A stretch of 64,000 nt of DNA from Nakamurella alba (GTDB taxonomy: Bacteria; Actinomycetota; Actinomycetes; Mycobacteriales; Nakamurellaceae), in the NCBI RefSeq assembly GCF_009707545.1, contig NZ_WLYK01000006.1, positions 310,001 through 374,000 on the forward strand. Direction: 5' to 3'. Position numbers and translations under genes: made by a program. Under the pieces are notes generated by a model that was not told where the DNA came from, did no database searches, and saw nothing but the letters and a program-made list of their open reading frames with translations. Positions within the stretch are counted from its first letter, which is position 1. Every line of letters begins with the position of its first letter. This document shows, in pieces, positions 8,032-16,480 of this stretch.

Positions 8032-10077
8032 TCAGAGGCCGGGGCGGTCGCCGACGGTGATGACCAGCTCGCCGTGCGGGCCGACCAGCAGGTGGTCGCC
8101 GGCATGCATGACGGTGGTCGCCGTGTGCTCCGGAATGACTGCGGGACCGTGGATCTCGTCGCCGGCCAACAGGTTCTCCCGGGTGTACAGGGCGTAGTCG
8201 ACCGAGGGCTGCGCGGCGGAGACGTACACGGCGCGGCTGCCCTCGGCGACCGGCTCACCGGACTCCCGGGCGGCCAGCAGCGGCAGCTCGGGCCGGTCCA
8301 CGATGCCCCGGGCACGCAGCCGCAGGGTGGTGACCTCGACCGGATCGGTCATCACGTGGCCGTACTGCCGCTCGTGCAGCTCCGCGAACTCCTTCTCCAC
8401 CTGGGCGATGTCGCCGCCGGTGGACGGGAACCCGATGGTCACCGAGTGCTCCTGGCCCGAGTACCGGACGTCGACCAGCCGGACCATCTCCTGCCGGTCC
8501 GGGCCGAAGCCCTCGGACTCCAGCTGCGCCAGCGCTTCTGACTCCATCCCGGCGAAGGTCTGCTGCATGGCGACCGGGTCGGTGTCGGACAGCAGCATCA
8601 CCGCGGTGCGGGCGTAGTCGTGCTGTACGTCGGCCATCAGCATGCCGAAGGCGCTGAACGCCCCCTGGCCCGGTGGGACGACCACCGTCGGGATGCCCAG
8701 GGCCTCGGCCACGTCGACGGCCACCAGGCCGCCACCCCCGCCGAAGGACAGCAGCGCGAAGTCCTGCGGGTTCCGGCCCACCTCGACGGTGATCGCCCGG
8801 ACCGCGCCCATGATCTTCGTGGTGGAGATCTGCAGCACGCCGCGGGCCAGCTCCGACCAGGTCATCCCCAGCTCGCCCGCGGTGATCTCCAGTGCGGCGA
8901 CGGCCTTCTCGCGGTCCAGCACCAGCTTGCCGCCCAGCGGCGTCTCGGTGCCCAGGTAGCCGACGGCCAGCGCGGCGTCGGTGAAGGTGGCCTGGGTCCC
9001 GCCGCGGCCGTAGGAGGCCGGGCCGGGCATCGCCCCGGCGCTCGCGGGACCGACCTGCAGGGCACCCGCCTTGTCCAGGTGCACCAGGGATCCGCCGCCG
9101 GCGCCGATGGTGTGGATGTAGAGCGACGGGGTGTTGATCGGCATGCCCTCGAACTCGGCGCCCTGGTAGAGCACCGGCTCGCCGTCCAGCACCAGCGAGG
9201 CGTCCAGACTGGTACCGCCCATGTCGATGGTGATCAGGTTCGGCTGGCCGATCAGGCCGGCCAGTGCACCGGCGCCGATGACGCCGCCCGCCGGTCCGGA
9301 CAGGATCAGGCTCACCGGCTGCTCCCGCGCCGTGCTCGCCGTCATCGCGCCGCCTCCTGACCGCGTCATCAGGAAACGACCCTCGAAACCCTCGTCGGTG
9401 AGCCGAGTCTCGAGCTCCGCCAGGTAGCGGCGGACGATCGGCTTGACGTAGGCGTCCAGCACGGCGGTGCTGGTCCGCTCGAACTCCCGGTACTCCCGGG
9501 ACAGCTCGTGCGAGAGCGTCACGACGACGTCCGGCGCGTGCGCGGCGAGCACCTCGCGCATGGCCACCTCGTGCGCCGGGTTGGCGTAGGAGTGCAGGAA
9601 GCAGACCGCGACCGCGTCGTAGCCGCGCTCGGCGACGATCCGGGCCACCCGGGCGGCGTCCTCGAGATCGATGTCCTGGTGCACACTCCCGTCGAACAGG
9701 CTGCGCTCGGCCACCTCGAAGGTGTCGTACCGCTCGAGCAGCGGCGTCGGCGGCGTGAAGGTGATGTCGTAGTTGGTCCGGCGGTCGGTCCGGCCCAGCA
9801 GGTAGACGTCACGGAAACCCTTGGTACCGATGACGGCGATCCTCGCGCCGGTCCGGGTCAGCAGCGCATTGAGACCGAGAGTCGTTCCGTGGGTGAACAT
9901 CACGATCTCGCCGATGCCGGCCTCGGTGACGCCGAACGCGTCCAGCACGCCCTTGGTGGGTTCGGACGGCGTGGTGGGCACCTTGTCGAACCGCAGGGTG
10001 CCGGTGTCCGGCTGCAGTTCGACGACATCGGTGAAGGTGCCGCCGACGTCGATCGCGACCCGGGTGATCCTGCTCAT
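8032..10077 (-). CDS. hyuA: Hydantoinase A/oxoprolinase-family ATPase subunit (HyuA)
   Basis: A 681-residue HyuA-family protein with an ASKHA-type ATPase core. The first phosphate loop VAIDVGGTFTDVV lies at the N-terminus, SGPAGGVIGAG is near residue 270 and the second phosphate loop TIDMGGTSLDASL follows, so both nucleotide loops are intact. The segment EFERTSTAVLDAYVKPIVRRYLAELETRL is the usual inter-domain helix. HyuA hydrolyses ATP to activate the substrate opened by HyuB. ATG at 10077 is preceded by AAAGG at a long spacing. It is the first gene of the hyuA-hyuB-amidohydrolase operon, with a 725-bp control region upstream shared with the plus-strand ABC operon. Confidence 0.93.
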   Translation of the reverse strand: MSRITRVAIDVGGTFTDVVELQPDTGTLRFDKVPTTPSEPTKGVLDAFGVTEAGIGEIVMFTHGTTLGLNALLTRTGARIAVIGTKGFRDVYLLGRTDRRTNYDITFTPPTPLLERYDTFEVAERSLFDGSVHQDIDLEDAARVARIVAERGYDAVAVCFLHSYANPAHEVAMREVLAAHAPDVVVTLSHELSREYREFERTSTAVLDAYVKPIVRRYLAELETRLTDEGFEGRFLMTRSGGGAMTASTAREQPVSLILSGPAGGVIGAGALAGLIGQPNLITIDMGGTSLDASLVLDGEPVLYQGAEFEGMPINTPSLYIHTIGAGGGSLVHLDKAGALQVGPASAGAMPGPASYGRGGTQATFTDAALAVGYLGTETPLGGKLVLDREKAVAALEITAGELGMTWSELARGVLQISTTKIMGAVRAITVEVGRNPQDFALLSFGGGGGLVAVDVAEALGIPTVVVPPGQGAFSAFGMLMADVQHDYARTAVMLLSDTDPVAMQQTFAGMESEALAQLESEGFGPDRQEMVRLVDVRYSGQEHSVTIGFPSTGGDIAQVEKEFAELHERQYGHVMTDPVEVTTLRLRARGIVDRPELPLLAARESGEPVAEGSRAVYVSAAQPSVDYALYTRENLLAGDEIHGPAVIPEHTATTVMHAGDHLLVGPHGELVITVGDRPGL

Positions 10078-10563
10078 CTGTGGTCTGCCTTTCGCGGCTG
10101 CGGGTGGTGTCCGGGCGACCTCGGCCGCCGGCACACCGCGGGTCCGGCGGACGGGCCGCCGGCATCGGGAGAGCCCCGCACCGGTCGACCCGCGGGGAGG
10201 CGCGGGGCAGGTGGGAGCTGGACTGGATCGCCGGGAACCAGGAGGCGGGCCGCCACGACCCGGGCACCTTCGGCGGTGCAGCCACCGTGACACGGGCCCC
10301 CGGGACTGTCAATCACGCCCGGCAGGCATCCGGAACCGGTGCGTGACGGCGTCCGGCCGTCGCCGGGGTCGGCCCGCCGTCCCGGCGCACTGCAGACGTC
10401 CGGCGCGGCATCGGGCCACGTCGTCGCAGGTCACGAGGCCGGCGTGCACAGCGGGCCGCCCGGGGCGGCCGCATGACCGGTCGGGTCCGGATGCCCGGAC
10501 GACGGCAGGGTGGACCGACGTGCACAAAGTTCCCCGAGCCGTCCGCGACCTGCTGTTTCCGCG

Positions 10564-10577
10564 TGCAAGCGTTTCCA
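10564..10577. promoter_or_regulatory. LacI-family-consensus operator
   Basis: TGCAAGCGTTTCCA fits the general LacI/GalR operator form TGnAAnCGnTTnCA at every fixed position. It lies 226 bp upstream of the ABM gene that opens the ABC importer operon. No LacI gene is adjacent; the only one in the window is at 59530, whose own palindrome has a different sequence, so the regulator is unknown. Confidence 0.5.
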
Positions 10578-10620
10578 CCGTGGAACAGATGCGTGACACA
10601 GCACACCGGACGGTTGTCCT

Positions 10621-10639
10621 GTTGTGCTCGGAGCACAAC
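10621..10639. promoter_or_regulatory. Perfect 19-bp palindrome, probable operator of the ABC operon
   Basis: GTTGTGCTCGGAGCACAAC has two 9-bp arms that are exact reverse complements around a single G. A one-base centre cannot form a hairpin loop, so this reads as a dimer-binding DNA site, not a terminator. It lies 164 bp upstream of the operon start. The PucR-type regulator encoded at the end of the operon is one candidate binder. Confidence 0.6.
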
Positions 10640-10802
10640 GCGGCCCGGGTGGCCGGGTCCAGCATTCCCATTCATCCCAGCTTCCACTCGGGTTCGAAGC
10701 CCGACACGAAGCCGGCACCACCACCGCATCACCCCTGCACCACCCGGCAGCACCCGGTCTCCGATGACATCCATCGGCCGGCCCGAGAACTGGGAGGAAA
10801 GC

Positions 10803-11141
10803 ATGATCCGCAGCGTCCTGACCCTGTGCGGCAGGGACGGACGAGTCGAACCGATCGAGGACTACTACCGCGACCACCACATCCTCGACCGTGCACGAGC
10901 ATTCCCCGGCTGCCGGAACGCCACTCTGCTGCGGGCCGTGGACGGAGGTCGCGCGACCCACCTGGTCATGGCCGACTGGGACGACACCGAGGCCTACGGG
11001 CGCTGGGTGTCCGATCCTTTCCGGCAGCAGACCTCGGTCGGCCTGAAGGAACTGCTCGACCTGGAACCGGGCGCGCAGTTCGTCGGCGGCCTCTACGAGA
11101 TCCTCACGCCGGACAGCGATCCCGCACCGTCCGGTCCCTGA
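10803..11141 (+). CDS. ABM/EthD-like small ferredoxin-fold protein
   Basis: A 112-residue protein, MIRSVLTLCGRDGRVEPIEDYYRDHH followed by LDRARAFPGCRNATLLRAVD and HLVMADWDDTEAYGRWVSDPF, with the beta-alpha-beta layout and the W/Y/F pattern of the antibiotic-biosynthesis-monooxygenase/EthD dimeric alpha-beta-barrel superfamily. No cofactor site is visible. ATG at 10803 follows GGGAGGAA with good spacing. It is the first gene of a run through to 19107 and precedes the importer genes by 145 bp, so it probably acts on the imported compound or a derivative. Its exact reaction is unknown. Confidence 0.78.
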   Translation: MIRSVLTLCGRDGRVEPIEDYYRDHHILDRARAFPGCRNATLLRAVDGGRATHLVMADWDDTEAYGRWVSDPFRQQTSVGLKELLDLEPGAQFVGGLYEILTPDSDPAPSGP

Positions 11142-11146
11142 AGCAC

Positions 11147-11182
11147 TCACCGAACCAGTCACTGAACCTGTCCCTGAACCCC
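11147..11182. repeat. Three imperfect 12-bp tandem repeats
   Basis: TCACCGAACCAG, TCACTGAACCTG and TCCCTGAACCCC lie head to tail immediately after the ABM stop codon and 105 bp before the binding-protein gene. They have no dyad symmetry. They could be a slipped duplication or a repeated regulator half-site. Confidence 0.6.
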
Positions 11183-11286
11183 TGCACCGCAGCACATCCC
11201 GACAGCACCGCACCGACACCGGGGTCGGACCAGCACCACCTGCACCGCACGTCGAGTCCCCCGCATCCCGTCCGCAGAGGAGCAGC

Positions 11287-12399
11287 ATGAAGAGCACCAC
11301 CCGTCGGTTGACCGCCACCATGGCGGCCGCCGCGCTCACCCTGTCGATCGCCGCGTGCAGCCGGCCGTCGTCCTCCGGCGGCTCGGAGACGACGACCGCG
11401 GCGGCCACCACCACCGCCGCCGGATCCAGCGGCGGCTCGGCCACCAGCGCCTCCGGGTCCGACACCGGCCCGGCCACCGCCTCCAGCGGCGGTGACACCG
11501 GCGAGGAGCTGTCGGTCGGCTTCTTCGGCTTCGCCAAGGCGAACTCCTTCGCCCAGGCGACCTGGGCCGGCGTGCAGGAGGCGGCTGCGGCGAACAACGC
11601 CACCGCCACCTTCCTCGACTCCAATTTCGACGGCCCGACCCAGGTCAACCAGCTCCAGGACGCGGTGACGTCCAAGCTGTACGACGTCGTGGTCATCCAG
11701 GCCAACGACGGCACCGCGATCGTCCCGGCGGTCAAGCAGGCGCTGGCCGCCGGCATCACCGTGGTCGTCGAGTTCACCCCGATCGGCGGCCGGTACGACA
11801 CCATCGAGCCGCAGGTGGACGGCGTCATCAGCATCGTCGACGCCCCGACCATCAACGGCGAGGGCCTGGCCGAGATGGCGCTCGGCGCCTGCGAGCAGCT
11901 GGCCGTCCAGCCGTGCAACGTCGCCTACCTGCAGGGCTTCGACAACTACCCGCTGGACGCCGCCCGCACGAAGGCCGCCGAGGACGCCATCAAGGCCGGC
12001 GGCGCCGAACTCGTCGCGTCGGTCATCGGTGGCTACACCGCCGACTCCGGCCGCACCGCCTTCCAGAACGTGCTGCAGGCCCACCCCGACGTCAACGTCG
12101 TGGTCGGTTCGTCCCAGGCCATCACCGGGGCGGCCGCGCTGGCCCCGGACCGTGACGACCTGCTGTTCGTCGGCAACGGCGGATCCACCCAGGCCTTCGA
12201 GGGCGTGATGTCCGGGAAGTGGTACGGCACCTACAACATCCCGGAGAAGACCGAGGGCTACCGCGCCACCGAGATGGGCCTGGCCGCGCACCGTGGCGAG
12301 ACCGTCCCGACGGCGACCGACGCCCGTAGCCTCACCACCTACGAGGCGCTGGGCACCAAGGAGAACCTGACCGGCCAGACGGCGGACTACTCCGACTGA
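11287..12399 (+). CDS. CUT2-type ABC importer substrate-binding lipoprotein
   Basis: A 370-residue exported lipoprotein. The N-terminus MKSTTRRLTATMAAAALTL leads to the lipobox LSIAAC with lipidated Cys24, then a Ser/Thr/Gly linker to about residue 75. The mature part has the Peripla_BP_4 pattern: SVGFFGFAKANSFAQATWAGVQEAA, VVVIQANDGTAIVPAVKQALAAGITVV and NVVVGSSQAITGAAAL. Relatives bind ribose, other sugars or autoinducer-2, but here it travels with hydantoinase-like genes, so a non-sugar ligand is possible. ATG at 11287 follows GAGGAG. A strong hairpin follows the stop, which may stabilise or limit the message between this gene and the ATPase. Confidence 0.92.
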   Translation: MKSTTRRLTATMAAAALTLSIAACSRPSSSGGSETTTAAATTTAAGSSGGSATSASGSDTGPATASSGGDTGEELSVGFFGFAKANSFAQATWAGVQEAAAANNATATFLDSNFDGPTQVNQLQDAVTSKLYDVVVIQANDGTAIVPAVKQALAAGITVVVEFTPIGGRYDTIEPQVDGVISIVDAPTINGEGLAEMALGACEQLAVQPCNVAYLQGFDNYPLDAARTKAAEDAIKAGGAELVASVIGGYTADSGRTAFQNVLQAHPDVNVVVGSSQAITGAAALAPDRDDLLFVGNGGSTQAFEGVMSGKWYGTYNIPEKTEGYRATEMGLAAHRGETVPTATDARSLTTYEALGTKENLTGQTADYSD

Positions 12400-12405
12400 G
12401 CCGGT

Positions 12406-12440
12406 GTCCCTCCCCGGCTGGACGACGGCCGGGGAGGGAC
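12406..12440 (+). terminator. Strong hairpin between binding-protein and ATPase genes
   Basis: Arms GTCCCTCCCCGGC (12406-12418) and GCCGGGGAGGGAC (12428-12440) pair perfectly over 13 bp with a 9-nt loop, starting 6 bp after the binding-protein stop. There is no T tract. In importer operons a hairpin here commonly lets the binding protein be made in excess of the membrane components, by partial termination or mRNA protection. Confidence 0.75.
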
Positions 12441-12518
12441 CTGCAGACCGGCGGCGCCGGGCAGGGTCCATGACGGTCCTGCCCGGCGCCGCCACCGCAC
12501 GAGACGACAGGTGGACAC

Positions 12519-14120
12519 GTGAGCACTGCCAGAGCGACGTCGCCGTCCGGACCCGAGAGGCGGCACGCGCCGTCGATCTCGGTCCGGGACATCGGCAAGA
12601 CCTACAGCGGTGTCACCGTCCTGCAGGGCATCGACCTGGACATCCCGGGCGGTGAGATCCACAGCCTGGTCGGCGAGAACGGCGCTGGGAAGAGCACCCT
12701 GCTCAAGATCCTCGGCGGCGTCATCCGGGCCGATGCGGGCACCATCGCGTTCGACGGCACCGTCACCGCGATCGGCACCCCGCGCGACTCGATCCGGCAC
12801 GGCGTCAGCCTGATCTCCCAGGAGGGCGCACTGGTCCCGGCGCGCACCGTGCTGGAGAACGTCTTCCTGGGCCGCTGGGCGCAGCGCGCCGGCTGGGCCC
12901 GGACCCGGGACGACCGCCGCCGCTTCGCCGAACTCCTGGACTACACCGGCTTCTCGATCGACCCCGGCGCCCGCGTCGACCAGATCTCGATCGGCGCCCA
13001 GCAGCAGGTCGAGATCCTCCGCTCGCTGGCCCGCGGCGCGTCGGTGATCGCGATGGACGAGCCGACCGCCGTGCTCACCGAGCACGAGAAGAAGAACCTG
13101 CTCGACCTCATCCGCCGGCTCGCCGCCGCCGGCACCACCGTGCTGCTCGTCTCCCACTTCCTGGACGAGGTGCTGTCCGTCTCCGACCGGATCACCGTGC
13201 TGCGCGACGGCCGGCACGTGATCACCGAGCAGGCCTCCGCGCTGGACCCCGCCTCCCTGGTCGCGCACATGGTCGGCCGGCAGATCGACGTCCTCTACCC
13301 CACGCCCGCACCCGTCCGCGACGACGCGGCGGTCCGCCTGTCCGCCCGCGGGCTCGGTCGCGGCCCGGTGCAGAACGTCGACCTGGAGGTCCGCGCCGGC
13401 GAGATCCTCGGCATCGCCGGCCTTGTCGGCAGTGGTCGGAGCGAGACGCTGCGGCTGCTGTTCGGCGCGGACAAGGCGAGCACCGGCACCGTCACCCTGG
13501 ACGGGGTCACCCTGACCGGACTGAGCCCGCGCAAGGCGATGGCCGCCGGGATCGCACTGGTCCCGGAGTCCCGCAAGGAGGAAGGGCTGGTGCTGGGCCG
13601 GTCGGTCCGGGAGAACGTCGCGCTGGCCTCGCTGGGCACCCGGCGCACCGGCCCGTTCGTCGACCGGGGCACCGAACGCACTGCGGTGCAGACGATCTCC
13701 GGCACGGTGGACATCCGTGCCGCTGCCCCGGACGCCCCGATCCGCACGTTGTCCGGTGGCAACCAGCAGAAGGCACTGTTCGCCAAGTGGCTGCTGCGCC
13801 GCCCGCAGGTGCTGCTGGTCGACGAGCCCACCCGTGGCGTCGACGTCGCGGCGAAGACCCAGATCCACCGACTCATCGTCGATCTCGCCGCCGAGGGGAT
13901 GGCCGTGGTGGTCGTCTCCTCCGAGATCGAGGAGCTGCTGGAACTCTCGCACCGCGCCCTGGTGCTGCGGCACGGCCGCATCGTCGGCGAGTTCCCCCGC
14001 GGGACCCCCCGGGAGCGGGTGATCGCCGCCGCCTTCGGCGACCACCCCGAGGACGCCGGCCCCACCTCGTCCACCACGCCCGGCCCGTTCGCGAAGACCC
14101 CTGAAGGAGAGCACGCATGA
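12519..14120 (+). CDS. CUT2-type ABC importer ATP-binding protein (tandem ATPase, RbsA/MglA-like)
   Basis: A 533-residue fusion of two ABC ATPase domains. The first has Walker A GENGAGKST (52-60), a variant signature ISIGAQQQVEI and Walker B VIAMDEPTAVL. The second has the altered Walker A GLVGSGRSE usual in CUT2 proteins, signature LSGGNQQKALFAKWL and Walker B VLLVDEPTRGVD. It powers import at the membrane with the permease encoded next. GTG at 12519 is the only start that keeps the first domain intact. Its stop overlaps the permease ATG by 4 bp. Confidence 0.94.
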   Translation: MSTARATSPSGPERRHAPSISVRDIGKTYSGVTVLQGIDLDIPGGEIHSLVGENGAGKSTLLKILGGVIRADAGTIAFDGTVTAIGTPRDSIRHGVSLISQEGALVPARTVLENVFLGRWAQRAGWARTRDDRRRFAELLDYTGFSIDPGARVDQISIGAQQQVEILRSLARGASVIAMDEPTAVLTEHEKKNLLDLIRRLAAAGTTVLLVSHFLDEVLSVSDRITVLRDGRHVITEQASALDPASLVAHMVGRQIDVLYPTPAPVRDDAAVRLSARGLGRGPVQNVDLEVRAGEILGIAGLVGSGRSETLRLLFGADKASTGTVTLDGVTLTGLSPRKAMAAGIALVPESRKEEGLVLGRSVRENVALASLGTRRTGPFVDRGTERTAVQTISGTVDIRAAAPDAPIRTLSGGNQQKALFAKWLLRRPQVLLVDEPTRGVDVAAKTQIHRLIVDLAAEGMAVVVVSSEIEELLELSHRALVLRHGRIVGEFPRGTPRERVIAAAFGDHPEDAGPTSSTTPGPFAKTPEGEHA

Positions 14121-15112
14121 ACGCCCCCCTGGCGACCGACGGCGCCGCCGTCGTCACCGGTGCCGTCCCGGCCCGGCGCGCCGTCCGGATCCGCGACTAC
14201 GGCATCGTCATCGCCCTGCTCGCGATCGTGGTCGCGCTGTCGGTCTCCACCGACACCTTCCTCACCACCTCGAACCTGGTGAACCTGCTGGACCAGTGCT
14301 CGGTGGTCGGACTGCTCGCCGTCGGCGCGACGGTCTGCATCATCAGTGGCGTCTTCGACCTGACCGCCAGCGCGAGCCTGGCCGTCAGCGCGATCGTCGG
14401 TGTGCAGATCGTGCAGTTGACCAACGTGCCGGTCGGGTTCGCGGCCGCCGTGGTCACCGGCGCACTGCTCGGCCTGATCACCGGCACCATCGTGGTCAAG
14501 AGCGGCGTGAACTCCTTCATCGCCACACTGGCCACCAGCATCATCTACCGCGGCCTGGCCGTGGTCGTCACCGCCGGCGCCATCGCCTACCCGCTGACCG
14601 AGCAGGCCGAGGACTTCGGGATGCTCACCTGGCCGTCGCTGTTCGGGATGACCTCGGCGACCCTGGTGTTCCTGGTCGTCGTCGCGATCATCTGGACGAT
14701 GATCTCGGCGACCACCTTCGGCCGCCGGATCTACGCCGTCGGCGGCAACGCGGAGGCAGCCCGGCTGTCCGGGATCCGGGTGGGCCAGGTGCAGATCGCG
14801 GCCTATGTGGTCAGCGGCATCTGCTCGGCACTGGCCGGTCTGATCCTGGCCTCCCGCGCCGGATCGGCGCAGTCCAGCATGGCCACCGGCCTGGAACTGT
14901 CCGCCATCGCGGCGGCCGTCATCGGCGGCACGAGCATCCTGGGCGGCGAAGGTGCGGTCTGGCGAGGTGTGGTCGGCGCCCTGCTGCTCACGCTGATCGG
15001 CAACGGCTTCAACCTGCTCGGCTGGGACACCACCTACCAGCAGGTGGTGCAGGGCTGCCTGATCCTGCTGGCCGTCACCGTGGACCAGTACCTGCGCCGC
15101 CGCAACCGGTAG
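14117..15112 (+). CDS. CUT2-type ABC importer permease (RbsC-like)
   Basis: A 331-residue membrane protein of the RbsC/BPD_transp_2 family with about nine to ten hydrophobic segments. Family hallmarks include the early STDTFLTTSNLVNLLDQCSVVGLLAVGATVCIISGVFDLTASASLAV and the later AVGGNAEAARLSGIRVGQVQIAAYVVSGICSALAGL, the EAA-like loop that docks on the ATPase, and GGTSILGGEGAVWRGVVGALLL. It forms the pore as a homodimer. Translation is coupled to the ATPase by an ATGA overlap. Confidence 0.93.
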   Translation: MNAPLATDGAAVVTGAVPARRAVRIRDYGIVIALLAIVVALSVSTDTFLTTSNLVNLLDQCSVVGLLAVGATVCIISGVFDLTASASLAVSAIVGVQIVQLTNVPVGFAAAVVTGALLGLITGTIVVKSGVNSFIATLATSIIYRGLAVVVTAGAIAYPLTEQAEDFGMLTWPSLFGMTSATLVFLVVVAIIWTMISATTFGRRIYAVGGNAEAARLSGIRVGQVQIAAYVVSGICSALAGLILASRAGSAQSSMATGLELSAIAAAVIGGTSILGGEGAVWRGVVGALLLTLIGNGFNLLGWDTTYQQVVQGCLILLAVTVDQYLRRRNR

Positions 15113-15121
15113 CGTGGCCCG

Positions 15122-16480
15122 GTGCGCCTGCCGGACCGCCACCGCGACGTCGTGCTCGGCATCGGGCTCGACGACCGGGCGACGCACGTCGCCGTGGTCC
15201 CGATGGACGCACCGGGCCTCCCCCTCCCGGATTATCACCACCAGCACCCGCACACCGACCCGGACACGGTCCTCGGGCTCACGGCCGCGCGGATCGCGGC
15301 CACTGCCGCCCCCGGGGAACCTGCCCTCCGGGTCGTCGCCGTCACCGTCGACCTGAGCCGCCCGCTGCGGGCCGCGGTGGCCCCCGGTGGCGCGGCCACC
15401 GGCACCGTAGCTGCGATCCGGATCGTGCCGCGGCCGGCCGAGAACCGTTCGCTGCGCGGACACCCGGCCCGGTCGGTCGAGGACCTGGTCCGGCAGAGGT
15501 TCACCGTCACCGGTGGCCACGACCTGTTCGGCCGCGAGCTGCGTCCGCTCGCCGTGGACCGGATCCGTTCCCTCATCGATGATCTCGACCTGTCCGTGCT
15601 CGGCGGCATCGCCGTCGTCGGCACCGGGTCGCAGGCCGAGCCGCGACATGAGCGCGAGCTCGCCGACCTGGTGCAGACGGCGCTGCCGGAGGCCAGGATC
15701 TCGGTGGCCGGCGACTTCGGTGGCCAGGGCCTCGTCGCACGGGAGGCGAGCGTGGTGCTCAACGCCGCGCTGACCGGTGTCGTCGAGCCACTGCTCGTCG
15801 CCTGGGTTCTCGCGGTGTCCCGACACTTCCCTGGCGCCGCGCTGCGGATCGCCCGGAGCGACGGCGGCTGGTCCACCCCGGCCTGGATCGGCGCGATGCC
15901 GGTGCTCGGGCTCGGTGCCCGGGACTCGCTGCGGTTGCTCGGCGCCGCCACCGTTGCCGGCCTGCCGGACTGCCGGATCCTGCTGCCCGCAACGGGTTCG
16001 TCTGCGGACGCGACGGTCGGCGAGGTCCGCCGCCGGCTGGTGACCGCACGCCCGCACGTGAGCACCGAACTGGGTGCCGAACTGGTGGTGCCGCTCCCGG
16101 TCCTCACCCCCTACCGCCGGTCGGCGCAACCCGGCGGCCCGTCCGACGTCACCGAACGGCACCACCGCGACGTGCCCTGGGTGGACGCGAGCGAGTCGGA
16201 CCAGGACCTGCTCGTCTGCATCGGCGCGGCCGTCACCCGGCCGTCGGCGTGGCTCGACGAGATCGCGGTGATCGACTCGGTGCCACGCCTGGAGCAGGTC
16301 AGCCGGGACCTGCAGGCGCGGGCCACCGCGATCGCGACGGCCAACGGCGTCGCCCCGGGATCGGCCGCGGTGGTGGAGATGTCGACCGTCGCCGTGCCCT
16401 ACAGCCCGGCCGGGACGGTGCGGATCCGGGTGCGGGTGTCCGGACCCGACCCCATCACCGTGCAGGGGGTGGACCTGTGA
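15122..16480 (+). CDS. HyuA-like protein with eroded nucleotide-binding loops
   Basis: A 452-residue protein that follows the layout of DUF917-associated HyuA/oxoprolinase proteins but lacks their ATP loops. The N-terminal strand VVLGIGLDDRATHVAVVPMD occupies the place of I-DVGGTxTD. PVLGLGARDSLRLLGAATVAGL aligns with the usual P-SGP-NS-RGAA-LSGL region, and CRILLPATGSSADATVGEV replaces VVDVGGTTTD-G. GDFGGQGLVAREASVVLNAALTGVVEPLL matches the inter-domain helix. These alignments are from memory of the family. It is 9 bp after the permease and overlaps the DUF917-like gene by GTGA, so the two are probably partners. Catalysis by ATP hydrolysis looks unlikely; a structural or ligand-binding role is possible. 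Confidence 0.65.
   Translation: MRLPDRHRDVVLGIGLDDRATHVAVVPMDAPGLPLPDYHHQHPHTDPDTVLGLTAARIAATAAPGEPALRVVAVTVDLSRPLRAAVAPGGAATGTVAAIRIVPRPAENRSLRGHPARSVEDLVRQRFTVTGGHDLFGRELRPLAVDRIRSLIDDLDLSVLGGIAVVGTGSQAEPRHERELADLVQTALPEARISVAGDFGGQGLVAREASVVLNAALTGVVEPLLVAWVLAVSRHFPGAALRIARSDGGWSTPAWIGAMPVLGLGARDSLRLLGAATVAGLPDCRILLPATGSSADATVGEVRRRLVTARPHVSTELGAELVVPLPVLTPYRRSAQPGGPSDVTERHHRDVPWVDASESDQDLLVCIGAAVTRPSAWLDEIAVIDSVPRLEQVSRDLQARATAIATANGVAPGSAAVVEMSTVAVPYSPAGTVRIRVRVSGPDPITVQGVDL

Larger units (their letters stand above)
10078..10802. other. Large divergent intergenic control region
   Basis: This 725-bp stretch lies between the minus-strand hyuA operon and the plus-strand ABC operon. Open frames cross it on both strands, but they lack recognisable domains and have poor ribosome sites, so I see no gene. 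The half nearest the ABC operon is richer in A/T and holds two operator-like sequences, listed separately (10564-10577 and 10621-10639). Confidence 0.6.

Noticed and set aside
10690-10714. A tRNA T-arm-like sequence (TCGGG, TTCGAAG, CCCGA)
   Set aside because: No matching acceptor, D or anticodon stems lie upstream at the right distance; it is an isolated small dyad.
10313-10800. Open frames in the hyuA/ABC control region
   Set aside because: Products are Arg/Pro/Cys-rich with no domain, frames on both strands overlap, and two operator-like palindromes lie inside.
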